In this document: positions 15,540 through 23,697 of the stretch, piece by piece
Layout: each line of letters starts with the position of its first letter
Numbering within the stretch: position 1 is the stretch's first letter
Assembly (NCBI RefSeq): GCF_020532725.1
Contig: NZ_JAJAVC010000003.1
Location: 558,001 to 622,000 of the forward strand
DNA from: Methylobacillus arboreus
Lineage (GTDB): Bacteria > Pseudomonadota > Gammaproteobacteria > Burkholderiales > Methylophilaceae
DNA: 64,000 nt
Direction of reading: 5' to 3'
Translations under genes and position numbers: made by a program
Notes under the pieces: generated by a model
The model's database searches: none
Seen by the model: only the letters and a program-made list of their open reading frames with translations
What the model was told of the DNA's origin: nothing

Positions 15540-16551
15540 AACTACTCCTTTTTCTTCGACAACCCATATCCTGGTTTTTGAATACCTGACAGCGGGAGGA
15601 TTATACCGCGAGCCTATTCCTGCATCTCTGGCACAGGAAGCAGTGTTGATGCGGGATGCCATGCTGGATGCCATGAGCCGGGTTGCGGGCGTTGGCATTC
15701 TGTCTGCGCATGATGCGCGGTTGCCGATGCCAATCTATATGTCACACTGCCATGTGCTGCAAGATGGTGATGCGCCATGGCAAGTGTGGGCATCATTGAT
15801 TGCCGAGGCGGATCTGGTCTGGTTGGTAGCCCCGGAAAGCGCTGGCGCCTTATCTCAATTGACCGAGCTGGTCGAAATGTCCGGTAAAGCATTGCTTACA
15901 AGCACGGCAGCAGCGGTGAAGATTGCAAGTAGCAAATGGCGGACCTATGAGCAATTGCGCTTGGCCGGCTTGCCCATGGTGGCAACGACTCGTGTTCCCG
16001 ATCACTCTCAAGCCAGGAATGGCTGGGTGACCAAGCCTGATGATGGCGTGAGTTGCGATGACGTCCATTACTTTAATGATGCTGATAGCCTGGAGCGTTG
16101 GCTAACGCAGGGACCTACCGCCAGTCATATTATCCAGCCTTATATCGAAGGAAAGGCTGCCAGCTTCACCATGCTGTGCCGTGATGGCCAGGCCTGGCTG
16201 TTGACGTGCAACCAACAGTTGATCCACGTTGATCAAAAAAGCATTCAATATCGGGGCGGTATAGTGAATGGTCTCATGGAACACTGGGCAGGCTTCGACC
16301 AGATTGCGCAACAGGTTGCCGCAGCCATCCCAGGGTTATTCGGCTATGTCGGCGTGGATCTGATAGTCGGGGACGATGGGCGGTTGCATGTGCTGGAAGT
16401 GAATCCGCGCCTGACCACTTCTTTTGCCGGGCTTGAGGCTGCAATTGCCTATAACCCGGCGCGGCTGTTGCTGGACTTGTTTTATAATGAAGACTTCAAG
16501 CTGCCGTCTGGTTTGCAGCGCAATCGAATTGAAATCAATCTGAATGACTGA
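15529..16551 (+). CDS. ATP-grasp ligase, MfnD-like
   Basis: A 340-residue ATP-grasp protein whose N terminus (HILVFEYLTAGGL) and C-terminal metal site (GVDLIVGDDGRLHVLEVNPR) resemble archaeal tyramine-glutamate ligase MfnD of methanofuran synthesis. Bacterial methylofuran carries a polyglutamate tail on a tyrosine-derived unit, so a glutamate ligase is expected here. The frame opens at 15484; the ATG at 15529 is the nearest sensible start but has a weak ribosome site. It overlaps the divergent HisA-like gene head to head. The stop overlaps the next start, beginning a tight five-gene run to 20004. Confidence 0.72.
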   Translation: MTSTTTPFSSTTHILVFEYLTAGGLYREPIPASLAQEAVLMRDAMLDAMSRVAGVGILSAHDARLPMPIYMSHCHVLQDGDAPWQVWASLIAEADLVWLVAPESAGALSQLTELVEMSGKALLTSTAAAVKIASSKWRTYEQLRLAGLPMVATTRVPDHSQARNGWVTKPDDGVSCDDVHYFNDADSLERWLTQGPTASHIIQPYIEGKAASFTMLCRDGQAWLLTCNQQLIHVDQKSIQYRGGIVNGLMEHWAGFDQIAQQVAAAIPGLFGYVGVDLIVGDDGRLHVLEVNPRLTTSFAGLEAAIAYNPARLLLDLFYNEDFKLPSGLQRNRIEINLND

Positions 16552-17620
16552 AACCATCCCGTCACCCCAACATTATTTAGGCTGGGACATTGGTGGCGCC
16601 AACCTGAAAGCGGCATTGGTCCGCCAGGATGGTGTTGCCACCGAGGTAGTGCAGGTTCCATGTCCGCTATGGCAGGGGCTTGAGCAACTGGATGCTGCCC
16701 TTGACTTAGTACTTTCCCAACTTGGCGTAGAAGTCATACGCCACAGTGTGACGATGACCGGAGAGCTTGCGGACATTTTCCCAGACCGGCCAACGGGTGT
16801 TTGGGAGATTGCATCACGCGTGCGTGCCAAGTTGAGTGGCGATGTGTTGTTTTTTGCTGGGCATAATGGCTTTGTGTCGCTGGAGCAGGTGCAGTCCTGT
16901 GCCAATGCGATTGCATCGGCTAATTGGCTGGCGAGTGCTGCCTTTGTTGCACGCAAACTCAAGCAGGGTTTGTTCATTGATATAGGCAGTACCACAGCGG
17001 ATTTTGTCTTGTTACAAGAGGGAAAACCCGCGAATCTGGGGAAAACCGATGCCGAGCGGATGCAGCACGAAGAGTTGGTCTATACCGGCGTTGTCCGTAC
17101 ATCGCTGATGGCCCTGGCTACCAGCATCCCTTTTGCCGGGCAATGGCAGAATGTTGCCGCTGAGCATTTTGCGACGACCGCCGATATTTACCGCCTGACA
17201 GGTGAGCTGGACCCGGCAGAGGATATGGGGGCTACTGCTGATGGCGCAGGCAAGACGCTTGAGGAAACCAGCAGGCGTCTGGCACGCATGGTGGGGCGGG
17301 ATGCTTCCGATGCTGACAAGGCTGCATGGGTGCATCTGGCGCAGGCTTTCAAGCAGCAACAGCTTGATCTGTTACGCCGTGCGGCTTTGCGTAACCTTTC
17401 CCGCAACCTGATTCGCCCTGGCACTCCTTTTATTGGTGCAGGGGCAGGTACGTTTCTCGTGCGTGAATTGGCTCAGCAGCTTGGCCATGAGTTCATTGCG
17501 GCCAGTTCGCTGTTGAAGGCCGAGTCTGACCAAGTGCGGAATTGGGCTGGCGTTTGCCTCCCTGCTTACGCTGTTGCCAATCTGGGTATTCCTTCGTCAG
17601 GTTCGGAGTCATCATGCTGA
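16544..17620 (+). CDS. Hydantoinase/oxoprolinase-fold protein, MfnF-like
   Basis: A 358-residue protein of the family annotated as H4MPT-linked C1 transfer pathway protein, related to hydantoinase/oxoprolinase and to archaeal MfnF. MfnF couples the furan diphosphate to gamma-glutamyltyramine in methanofuran synthesis. ASKHA-type phosphate motifs are visible: YLGWDIGGANLKAAL at residues 9-23, FIDIGSTTADFVLL near 145, and GAGAGTFLVRELA near 300. The start overlaps the ATP-grasp stop by eight bases, and the last bases overlap the pabB start. Transfer of the MfnF reaction to this protein is inference from family and neighbours. Confidence 0.75.
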   Translation: MTETIPSPQHYLGWDIGGANLKAALVRQDGVATEVVQVPCPLWQGLEQLDAALDLVLSQLGVEVIRHSVTMTGELADIFPDRPTGVWEIASRVRAKLSGDVLFFAGHNGFVSLEQVQSCANAIASANWLASAAFVARKLKQGLFIDIGSTTADFVLLQEGKPANLGKTDAERMQHEELVYTGVVRTSLMALATSIPFAGQWQNVAAEHFATTADIYRLTGELDPAEDMGATADGAGKTLEETSRRLARMVGRDASDADKAAWVHLAQAFKQQQLDLLRRAALRNLSRNLIRPGTPFIGAGAGTFLVRELAQQLGHEFIAASSLLKAESDQVRNWAGVCLPAYAVANLGIPSSGSESSC

Positions 17621-18996
17621 GACGGGAACTTCCCTATCAGGCTGATAGCTCGGCCCTGTTTGCAAAAATAGCGCACCAGCCATGGGCGATCTACCTGGAC
17701 AGCGGACATCCGGGCAATGATTACGGCCACTACGACATCATGGTGGCAGATCCTGTCATGACCTTCACTACTCGCGGAAGCGTGACCGAAGTGCTTGATC
17801 AGCATGGAGTGCATGAATCGAATGATGATCCGTTTCTTCTATTGAAGCAGGCATTGCACCAATACCCACGCCTAGAGTCCGACCTGCCGTTTACAGGCGG
17901 TGCGGTGGGGTATTTCAGTTATGACCTTGCCCGCAATCTAGAATCCTTGCCTGATCACGCGGAAGATGGCGAGCATATCCCTGAGATGATGGCGGGGATT
18001 TATGACTGGGCAGTGATCGTTGACCACCGCAAGCGGCAAACCTGGCTGGTGTGTTGTGCCATTCTGGAAGAGCGCAAGTCTAAATGGGCGTCATTGTGCG
18101 CGCTATTCGATGGCGATGCCGTACAGCAGAGTGATGGTTTTATCGTCAATACAGAGGCGCGTTCCAATTTTGACGAAGCTGGCTATCAGCGGGTGTTCGA
18201 GCGTATACAGCGCTATATCCACGAAGGGGACTGTTATCAGGTTAACCTGGCGCAACGGTTCAGTGCTAATGCCAGTGGTGATGCATGGCAGGCTTATCAA
18301 TACTTGCGCAAAATAGGTTCCGCCCCTTTCATGGCCTTCATGAACCTGCCTGGCGTACAAGTGCTTTCCGATTCGCCGGAACGCTTCCTCCAGGTGAGCG
18401 GGCGCCATGTGGAGACCCGTCCGATTAAAGGAACGCGGCCACGCTCTGTTGATGCGGATGAGGATGCAAGGCAGGCGGATGACTTGAAAAGCAGCCTCAA
18501 GGATAGGGCCGAGAACCTGATGATTGTCGATTTGTTGCGCAATGACATTGGCAAGAGCTGTGCAACCGGCTCGGTCAGGGCAGATCGCCTGTTTGCGCTC
18601 GAAAGCTATACCAACGTCCATCACCTGGTCAGCACCGTGACGGGTAAGTTGAGTGACCAGCACGAGGCTGTGGACTTGTTGCGCGGGGCATTTCCCGGCG
18701 GGTCCATTACCGGGGCGCCCAAGCTCAGGGCGATGGAAATCATTGAGGAACTGGAGCCGCATCGCCGAGGTGTGTATTGCGGCGCGATTGGATATATCGG
18801 GTTTGATGGCAATATGGATACCAATATTGCCATCCGTACTGCCATCTATTCGCACGGAGAAATCCGTTTCTGGGCTGGAGGTGGTATCGTAGCAGATTCA
18901 GAAGCCGATAAAGAGTATAGGGAAACCTGGGACAAGGCATCAACCATGCTAAAACTCATTGAACATTTTCGGGGTGACCAAGATGTGGGTAATTAA
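17614..18996 (+). CDS. pabB: Aminodeoxychorismate synthase component I
   Basis: Makes aminodeoxychorismate from chorismate on the way to p-aminobenzoate, which is both a folate precursor and the substrate of beta-RFAP synthase in H4MPT synthesis. The 460-residue protein carries the chorismate-enzyme motifs TRPIKGTRPR (the Lys marks PabB rather than TrpE), DLLRNDIGKSC and GSITGAPKLRAMEIIEELEP. The ATG at 17614 overlaps the previous stop; a longer open frame from 17542 lacks similarity. Placement inside the cofactor cluster suggests a supply role for H4MPT. Confidence 0.93.
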   Translation: MLRRELPYQADSSALFAKIAHQPWAIYLDSGHPGNDYGHYDIMVADPVMTFTTRGSVTEVLDQHGVHESNDDPFLLLKQALHQYPRLESDLPFTGGAVGYFSYDLARNLESLPDHAEDGEHIPEMMAGIYDWAVIVDHRKRQTWLVCCAILEERKSKWASLCALFDGDAVQQSDGFIVNTEARSNFDEAGYQRVFERIQRYIHEGDCYQVNLAQRFSANASGDAWQAYQYLRKIGSAPFMAFMNLPGVQVLSDSPERFLQVSGRHVETRPIKGTRPRSVDADEDARQADDLKSSLKDRAENLMIVDLLRNDIGKSCATGSVRADRLFALESYTNVHHLVSTVTGKLSDQHEAVDLLRGAFPGGSITGAPKLRAMEIIEELEPHRRGVYCGAIGYIGFDGNMDTNIAIRTAIYSHGEIRFWAGGGIVADSEADKEYRETWDKASTMLKLIEHFRGDQDVGN

Positions 18997-19612
18997 ACTG
19001 GGAGGCAGCCTTTTAGGTTCGCCCGAACTCAATATCTGGCTGGATATCGTCGCGCGTCATGGGGACGGCCAGGTGCTGATCGTGCCGGGGGGCGGGATTT
19101 TTGCCGATGCAGTGCGCGATGCGCAGATGAGTAGCGGTATTGACGATTCGACCGCACATCGGATGGCGGTGATGGCAATGGACCAATATGGCGTATTGAT
19201 GACCGGGCTGAGCCCGCGCCTGGTGACCGCGCGTAGCGAGCTTGAAATTGCCGAGCGCGGTTGGCAGCATCGCGGCATTGTCTGGCTGCCGAGCGACATG
19301 ATCTGTGCCGATGAAAGCATTCCCATGAATTGGGGCATCACTTCCGACAGCCTTGCGGCTTATCTCGCGGCCAAACTCAATGCCGAACACCTGATCCTTG
19401 TGAAATCCTCGCGCCCGGATGCTGACCAGCAAGTGTCGCTAGAGAAGCTCACCAAGGAAGGATTTGTCGATAGTGCGTTTGGCGATCATATTGCAGGCAA
19501 GGCATTCAATACCTGGGTAGTGGGGCGCCAGGACTGTGTGGCATTCAATGAAGGCTTCATTGAGGAAGAGCTCGTGCGGGTTGGCTTGCCGGTGCGCTGT
19601 TCCTGGAACTAG
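18983..19612 (+). CDS. Amino acid kinase family protein, MfnE-like
   Basis: A 209-residue member of the amino acid kinase superfamily: MWVIKLGGSLLGSPE at the N terminus and LIVPGGGIFADAVRDAQ near residue 33 are the ATP-site signatures. In archaea MfnE of this family phosphorylates the aminomethyl-furan intermediate to the diphosphate used by MfnF. Finding it two genes after an MfnF-like protein supports the same role here, by inference. The ATG at 18983 overlaps the pabB stop; an upstream frame to 18959 has no support. A ribosome site for the next gene follows directly. Confidence 0.75.
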   Translation: MWVIKLGGSLLGSPELNIWLDIVARHGDGQVLIVPGGGIFADAVRDAQMSSGIDDSTAHRMAVMAMDQYGVLMTGLSPRLVTARSELEIAERGWQHRGIVWLPSDMICADESIPMNWGITSDSLAAYLAAKLNAEHLILVKSSRPDADQQVSLEKLTKEGFVDSAFGDHIAGKAFNTWVVGRQDCVAFNEGFIEEELVRVGLPVRCSWN

Positions 19613-19623
19613 AGGAGAAAAAT

Positions 19624-20004
19624 ATGAGCGAACAGAAAGAACGTACCTATAGCGAAGCGGAAATCAAGGCAAAGCTGTTGGAAACGGAATTGCTGCATTG
19701 GTATTACGAGGATGGCTGGATCCGGCGCAAGTACAAAACCAGTGGCTGGAAAGCTACCTTGATGGTGGTAAATACCATAGGTCACCTAGCAGAAGCAGCC
19801 TGGCATCATCCGGATCTCACGGTGTCGTATGCCTTCGTCATCGTCAAGCTCAGCACCCATACGGCCAAGGGTATTACCGACAAGGACTGGGAGCTGGCAC
19901 GCAAGATAGAGTCTGTCATCCAGTGGCAACCCGGGAAAGAGCAGGGAGCTTTGGAAGGCACCCCCAATGACGATGCACGCTTCAAATATATTAAATATGA
20001 CTAA
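19624..20004 (+). CDS. Pterin-4a-carbinolamine dehydratase-like protein
   Basis: A 126-residue protein whose C-terminal two thirds resemble pterin-4a-carbinolamine dehydratase (PhhB/DcoH). WHHPDLTVSYAFVIVKLSTH around residues 59-78 matches the active-site histidine segment, followed by GITDKDWELARKIE. An N-terminal extension of about 20 residues is present. No aromatic hydroxylase is nearby, so a role in pterin chemistry of H4MPT synthesis or recycling is more likely than tetrahydrobiopterin recycling; this is inferred. It is the last gene before a strong terminator. A GAGGAGA ribosome site precedes the ATG. Confidence 0.75.
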   Translation: MSEQKERTYSEAEIKAKLLETELLHWYYEDGWIRRKYKTSGWKATLMVVNTIGHLAEAAWHHPDLTVSYAFVIVKLSTHTAKGITDKDWELARKIESVIQWQPGKEQGALEGTPNDDARFKYIKYD

Positions 20005-20029
20005 TTGATAGTTTTTTAATTCAATCATT

Positions 20030-20070
20030 AAAAACGGCCAGGATTATTCATCCTGGCCGTTTTTTTATTT
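20030..20070 (+). terminator. Terminator ending the cofactor operon
   Basis: AAAACGGCCAGGA and TCCTGGCCGTTTT pair perfectly around a seven-base loop and are followed by more T. The A/T symmetry would also stop leftward transcripts. Confidence 0.92.
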
Positions 20071-20236
20071 CTTTTGGCATTTTGTTGTTAAAGAAATTGA
20101 TGAATATGACGATACAAATTTTACATGTTTCATATTTTTCATATTTACTGTATTTATCAATGTGTGTATGCTTTATTCAAATGGCATTGCTTAAGTCGTA
20201 ATGCCGCAAATGAGTAGCCCATGTAAGGAGAATGCA

Positions 20237-20416
20237 ATGTTCGCAATGATGAAGCAATGGTTGATCGATTTCTATCATGATGAAGAGGGGGCGAGTGGTA
20301 TCGAATATGCCCTGATTGCGGCTATGGTGGCTGTTGTCTTAGCTACATTTACTACTGATATTTCAGGAAAAATAAATACGATTTTTACTAATATTAGTAC
20401 TTCATTAGGTAGCTGA
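20237..20416 (+). CDS. flp: Flp/Fap-type pilin
   Basis: Structural subunit of the Tad (Flp) pilus, 59 residues. The prepilin peptidase site is visible as G18 followed by ASGIEY, with the conserved Glu at +5 and Tyr at +6, then a hydrophobic segment ALIAAMVAVVLATF. The ATG at 20237 follows TAAGGAGA; an upstream in-frame start at 20201 would add residues not seen in Flp leaders. It is the first gene of the tad operon, preceded by about 170 AT-rich bases without a clear promoter. Mature pilin is about 41 residues. Confidence 0.93.
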   Translation: MFAMMKQWLIDFYHDEEGASGIEYALIAAMVAVVLATFTTDISGKINTIFTNISTSLGS

Positions 20417-20425
20417 GCCGTAGAT

Positions 20426-20923
20426 ATGGATGCCCTTATGTTGTCTTTATGGGCTTTATATGTTGTCTTTTTTGATCTTACTCATAGAAAAATTCCTAAT
20501 TTTTTTAGCTTCGGGGCAATAGGTCTTGGATTGGCCTATATGTCAATAACAGGGCAAGTTTACTACTACGGCCAACCCATATCCTCTGCCTTTTGGGGTT
20601 TGGCCGTAGCTTTTCTTCTGACGATCCCTGGATATGCCACCAAGACACTAGGTGGCGGGGATGTGAAATTATTGGCAGCCATTGCCGTGCTATGTGGTGT
20701 CAAGGTGGTAGTGGCCAGTTTTGTACTGGCGTCGATTGGCGTGCTGGCAGGATTGGTGATTTGGTGGCACCTGACGCCGCAATTGATGGCATCGGGTTGG
20801 ATATCAGTGAGCCGGGAAGGCCGCAAGCAACGCTATATCCCATTCGGGGCGGCACTGGCATTGGCAATGTGTGTGGTTATCCTGTTTCCGGAAATGTGGG
20901 GAATGGAATTATGGCATCTATAA
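20426..20923 (+). CDS. tadV: Prepilin peptidase TadV/CpaA
   Basis: Inner-membrane aspartyl protease that processes Flp and the TadE/TadG pseudopilins. The 165-residue protein is almost entirely hydrophobic and has the two catalytic aspartates in FFDLTHRKIPN (Asp17) and GGGDVKLL (Asp79). It is the short class lacking the N-methylase domain, as usual for tad loci. Its 3' end overlaps the tadE start by 13 bases. Confidence 0.92.
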   Translation: MDALMLSLWALYVVFFDLTHRKIPNFFSFGAIGLGLAYMSITGQVYYYGQPISSAFWGLAVAFLLTIPGYATKTLGGGDVKLLAAIAVLCGVKVVVASFVLASIGVLAGLVIWWHLTPQLMASGWISVSREGRKQRYIPFGAALALAMCVVILFPEMWGMELWHL

Positions 20924-21393
20924 AAAGTACATTGAGGAAAAGCACATCAAGACAATGCCAGTCAGGTGCGGCTGCCATTGAGTTTGCCATGTTGTTCATG
21001 CTGTTCTTCACGTTGTTTTATGCCCTAGTGACTTACGCCATTGTCTTTCTGCTGCAATCATCATTTGTATTTGCCGCATCTGAAGGCGCGCGCTCTGCTA
21101 TTGCCGTGGATCCAATGGCGTCCACTAATGTGAACAGTGTAATGGCAGCAAGGGTAAGGCATACGGTGGGCAGTACCTTGACCTGGCTGCCTGAAAATAT
21201 CCGGCAGCACGTGCTGGGTGAAAATAACGGCAATGTAGTGGTGGATGTGGCGGGGGATAGTTTGACTGTACGGGTGGTTTACCACAATTACAGCGGCAAT
21301 CCAGTCATCCCCATTCTGAATATTCCCGGTTATGGGCCCATGTTGCCCATGCCTCTGCACTTACAAGGTAATGCCAGGATAAATCTAGCTTGA
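20911..21393 (+). CDS. tadE: TadE-family pseudopilin
   Basis: A 160-residue minor pilin. GAAAIEFAMLFML is the TadE processing site and start of the membrane segment, with Glu at +5. A long open frame starts at 20593, but it lies inside tadV; the ATG at 20911 gives the normal short leader (KSTSRQCQSG). After the hydrophobic segment the rest is a small periplasmic domain. It is expected to be cut by TadV and to help pilus assembly. Confidence 0.87.
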   Translation: MASIKSTLRKSTSRQCQSGAAAIEFAMLFMLFFTLFYALVTYAIVFLLQSSFVFAASEGARSAIAVDPMASTNVNSVMAARVRHTVGSTLTWLPENIRQHVLGENNGNVVVDVAGDSLTVRVVYHNYSGNPVIPILNIPGYGPMLPMPLHLQGNARINLA

Positions 21394-21435
21394 CCCTGGC
21401 ATTACTGCTGATTTCAACAGCGGGCCATAATAAAA

Positions 21436-22332
21436 ATGAGCGGAAATGCGTTAAGGATTACAGCAATCCTTTTATTTATCGGGGCGGTATTGGTGGGCTG
21501 GTATGGTATCAGGATGAGTCATCAGCCTGAGGTTCATACGCCAGCCCCGGTTTCTATTGTGCGTTATTCCCAGGTTGTGGCACGCCAGGATGTTCCCGCT
21601 GGACATGTATTGCTGCCAGAGGATCTGGCACTGGACGAAAGTGAAACCCAGAACCAGCTTGCCTACACATCTACCGCAAGTTTGGTCGGGCGAATGGTGG
21701 AAAGCCATGTGGAAAAAGGCGCCATCTTGCTGCCTAGTCATTTTCCGCAACGTGGCCCAGCCGCCCAATTGCTCAAGAGTGGCGAGCGAGGCGTTGCAAT
21801 TAAGGTAGACGACGTGGTGGGGGTGGGTGGATTCATTCAGCCTGGCGACCATGTTGATGTGCTTGTATATCTCAACAACAGTAATGGCATGACTACAGAC
21901 AGCTCCGCACAATCCATCCTCAAGGATGTGCGCGTTCTCAGTTACGGTGAAACCCTACAGCAGGATGTCTCCTCCTCAAGTATCTCCCCCGGATCTGCTT
22001 CGATGCTTGTCAATGGCAATGATGACAAGCATCAGGCGCTGAGTGGACATTCTGCTGTAATCGCCGTGAAAGAGGAGGATGTGGCGCGCCTGATGCTGGC
22101 AGCCAGCGGCGGCACTTTGCGCTTGTCGCTACGAGGGGCAAATCCAGAGTTGCCGAGCAAGGCAAGTGATTTGGTTCGTTTGTCAGAAATTGCCGGAACA
22201 CAGCAGAAGCCACCGGTTCAAGCGGCATCCCGATCAGTAAAAACATTGCCTGTACAGAAAAAAACCGAAGTGATCAGCGTCATCGTCCACGCCGGTGATA
22301 AGACAGAAACAATCAGTTTCAAAGGACAGTAA
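21436..22332 (+). CDS. rcpC: Flp pilus assembly protein RcpC/CpaB
   Basis: A 298-residue periplasmic protein with one N-terminal membrane segment (ITAILLFIGAVLVGWYG) followed by a SAF domain. The segment VVARQDVPAGHVLLPEDL at about residue 48 and the RGVAIKVDDVVGVGGFIQPGDHVDV stretch (here from about residue 117) are typical of CpaB/RcpC. It is thought to work with the RcpA secretin in the outer-membrane part of the machine. The stop abuts the next start without a gap. Confidence 0.88.
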   Translation: MSGNALRITAILLFIGAVLVGWYGIRMSHQPEVHTPAPVSIVRYSQVVARQDVPAGHVLLPEDLALDESETQNQLAYTSTASLVGRMVESHVEKGAILLPSHFPQRGPAAQLLKSGERGVAIKVDDVVGVGGFIQPGDHVDVLVYLNNSNGMTTDSSAQSILKDVRVLSYGETLQQDVSSSSISPGSASMLVNGNDDKHQALSGHSAVIAVKEEDVARLMLAASGGTLRLSLRGANPELPSKASDLVRLSEIAGTQQKPPVQAASRSVKTLPVQKKTEVISVIVHAGDKTETISFKGQ

Positions 22333-23697
22333 ATGGCTGCGTTGAACTCAAGGGGAAAACTGGTCTGGATATTGGGGATTGGCTTATTGCTGCTGGTGCA
22401 GAGGGCGTGGGCCGAAGATATTTTGGTCAGCATGGGGCAGCAAAAGATATATGAGCACACGGTGGCATTACATCGCGTCGCTGTCGCCAATCCTGATGTG
22501 CTGGCTGTCACCATGACCAGTCCCAGGACCTTGATAATTGTTCCCAAGGCCGTAGGCGCAACTGAAATCAGCTTGTGGGATGGTAAGACAAGTCAGCCCA
22601 ATCGAGTACTGCAAGTCAGTGTGGCACCCTCTCTTGCGCTTGAGGAGCAAGGATTAAAAGCTGCGGATGTAGATCAATTACATATTGAGGCAGCGGGTAG
22701 TGGTGTTGCGCTGGCTGGAGAAGCGCTCTCACTAGAGGAGCATGCGCGGGCGCTGGAGTCCTTGCAAAAAGACCGTAACGGGCCGCTTGATGTATCGAAT
22801 AGTGAATTTGAAAGCCACGTACAGATTGACATCAAGGTGGTGGAGGTTAGCAGGCAGAACGCCATGCGCTTTGGTTTTTTGGTCGGGCGCAATGGCGGCA
22901 ATCGCAGGGGTTTTGGTGTTGTGTCCCCGCCTGACACGCTATCAGGAGTAGAGAGAGATGCAACGGCAACGGGCTTCAACTTTGTCAGCGGCTCGGGTTT
23001 TTTACCTGTCTTGAATGCCTTTAATGTCGTATTTGGCAATAATGGCTCCGGTTTGCTGGGCACATTGAGCATACTTGAAACCAATGGTTTTGCTTATACG
23101 CTTGCCGAACCGTCGCTATCTGCGATCTCAGGCCAAACTGCCACGTTCCTCGCCGGGGGTGAGTTCCCTGTGCCGATCCGCACAGGGGGCGGGTCAGATA
23201 GCGCCATCACGATCCGTTACAAGGAGTACGGCGTTAGGCTAATGCTGACCCCCACCATCCTCAGTGGCGAGCGGATTTTCCTCAAGGTGGCTCCCGAAGT
23301 CAGTGAGCTGGATTTTGCCAATGCAGTGCAGACTGGTGGGGTGGCCGTTCCTGGACTCAAGGTCAGGCGTACGGAAACCAGTGTGTCGCTGGGGAATGGC
23401 GAAAGCTTTGTAATCAGCGGCATGGTGAGCCGTAACACGGTCAACAACATAGACAAGATGCCCTGGTTGGGAAATATCCCCATCATCGGGGCATTTTTCA
23501 GTTCCAAGCGCTTCGATCGTGAGGATAAGGAGTTGCTGATGGTGGTCACTCCGAGGCTAGTGCGCCCCATTGCACGCAATGCAGCGTTGCCCGCATTGCC
23601 GGGCGAAGAGCTCAAGCATTACAAGCCGTCATTCAGCGAGTTTTTCCTCTCGCGTGATGCCTATCCAAAACCAAGTTCAACAGGGATGTCACGCTAA
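22333..23697 (+). CDS. rcpA: Type II/IV secretion secretin RcpA/CpaC
   Basis: Outer-membrane secretin through which the Flp pilus leaves the cell, 454 residues. A signal peptide (LVWILGIGLLLLVQRAWA) is followed by the N-terminal pilus-assembly domain and, from about residue 230, the secretin domain. There GFAYTLAEPSLSAISGQTATF, GGEFPVPI and the closing VPGLKVRRTETSVSLGNGESF and MPWLGNIPIIGAFFSS segments are typical. The stop TAA shares a base with the tadZ ATG. Confidence 0.92.
   Translation: MAALNSRGKLVWILGIGLLLLVQRAWAEDILVSMGQQKIYEHTVALHRVAVANPDVLAVTMTSPRTLIIVPKAVGATEISLWDGKTSQPNRVLQVSVAPSLALEEQGLKAADVDQLHIEAAGSGVALAGEALSLEEHARALESLQKDRNGPLDVSNSEFESHVQIDIKVVEVSRQNAMRFGFLVGRNGGNRRGFGVVSPPDTLSGVERDATATGFNFVSGSGFLPVLNAFNVVFGNNGSGLLGTLSILETNGFAYTLAEPSLSAISGQTATFLAGGEFPVPIRTGGGSDSAITIRYKEYGVRLMLTPTILSGERIFLKVAPEVSELDFANAVQTGGVAVPGLKVRRTETSVSLGNGESFVISGMVSRNTVNNIDKMPWLGNIPIIGAFFSSKRFDREDKELLMVVTPRLVRPIARNAALPALPGEELKHYKPSFSEFFLSRDAYPKPSSTGMSR

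Noticed and set aside
20190-20236. Sigma-54 promoter before flp (TGGCATTGC)
   Set aside because: The GG and GC dinucleotides are not at the -24/-12 spacing; kept as an unresolved AT-rich leader.
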